Source: Lachnospiraceae bacterium (GTDB taxonomy: Bacteria > Bacillota > Clostridia > Lachnospirales > Lachnospiraceae). Taken from it: a DNA stretch of 13,959 bases. Positions 13,884-13,959 of this stretch are shown here, piece by piece. The stretch spans positions 1 through 13,959 of the forward strand of contig CAAEEI010000050.1 in assembly GCA_900754855.1 (NCBI GenBank). Direction: 5' to 3'. A program made the position numbers and the translations under genes. Each line of letters begins with the position of its first letter. Within the stretch, counting starts at the first letter, position 1. The notes beneath the pieces were generated by a model. That model saw only the letters and a list, made by a program, of their open reading frames with translations. It did no database searches and was not told where the DNA came from.

Positions 13884-13959
13884 GAATCATCATCACGAAA
13901 AAATGGAAAAAAATAAGAAAAAAAACAGTAAAAATGTGAAAAAAATAATTTTTTTTAAA

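Noticed and set aside
1..13959. CRISPR arrays, tRNA or rRNA genes, insertion sequences, phage genes
   Set aside because: No regularly spaced repeats, RNA-gene consensus blocks, transposase or integrase motifs, or terminal inverted repeats with target duplications were seen.

Overview
The window looks like a stretch of chromosome from a low-to-mid GC, spore-former-type Firmicute, most likely a clostridial gut anaerobe of the Lachnospiraceae type. The grounds are protein-level resemblance (a Bacillus NdoA-like MazF, a YugP-type zinc peptidase, a SpoVB/MATE-like flippase, a fermentative L-lactate dehydrogenase), purine-rich coding strands, strong AGGAGG-like ribosome sites, some TTG starts, and sigma-A promoters of TTGNNN-N16/17-TATAAT form. 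The genus is inferred, not proven. No rRNA, tRNA, CRISPR, insertion sequence or phage gene is visible. The content is mostly core metabolism and cell maintenance.

Layout. (1) 1-2648, plus strand: the tail of an unidentified upstream gene, a MazF endoribonuclease, a membrane-anchored CBS/CorC-domain protein, and a class I/II aminotransferase that overlaps it by 11 bp; probably one transcript. (2) 2649-3503: yebC with its own promoter. (3) 3504-6245, plus strand: a polar amino acid ABC importer as lipoprotein, permease and ATPase. It has a strong promoter, a hairpin between binding protein and permease, and a long bidirectional terminator at the end. (4) 6253-7437, minus strand: a second class I aminotransferase, divergent from (5) 7540-8616, an iron-containing alcohol / glycerol dehydrogenase-like enzyme. 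(6) 8754-9998, plus strand: a YugP-like membrane zinc peptidase, then rlmH. (7) 9985-11538, minus strand: a SpoVB-like polysaccharide flippase whose 3' end overlaps the 3' end of rlmH. (8) 11661-12854, plus strand: a NifS/IscS-type cysteine desulfurase, convergent with (9) 12864-13817, minus strand, L-lactate dehydrogenase with a near-consensus promoter.

How the parts work together: the ABC operon supplies amino acids, and the two aminotransferases and the cysteine desulfurase are PLP enzymes of amino acid and sulfur metabolism. Lactate dehydrogenase and the GldA-like enzyme are NAD-linked redox enzymes suited to fermentation. MazF, YebC and RlmH act on RNA, gene expression or the ribosome.

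I see no convincing new multi-gene system. The points most worth a second look are local: RlmH appears to lack its conserved C-terminal tail exactly where the convergent flippase gene overlaps it; the ldh terminator is embedded in the cysteine desulfurase coding sequence; a long inverted repeat carries the -35 box of the ABC operon promoter; the GldA-like enzyme has Cys at the usual substrate-binding Asp; and the first aminotransferase has NPIC in place of NPTG.
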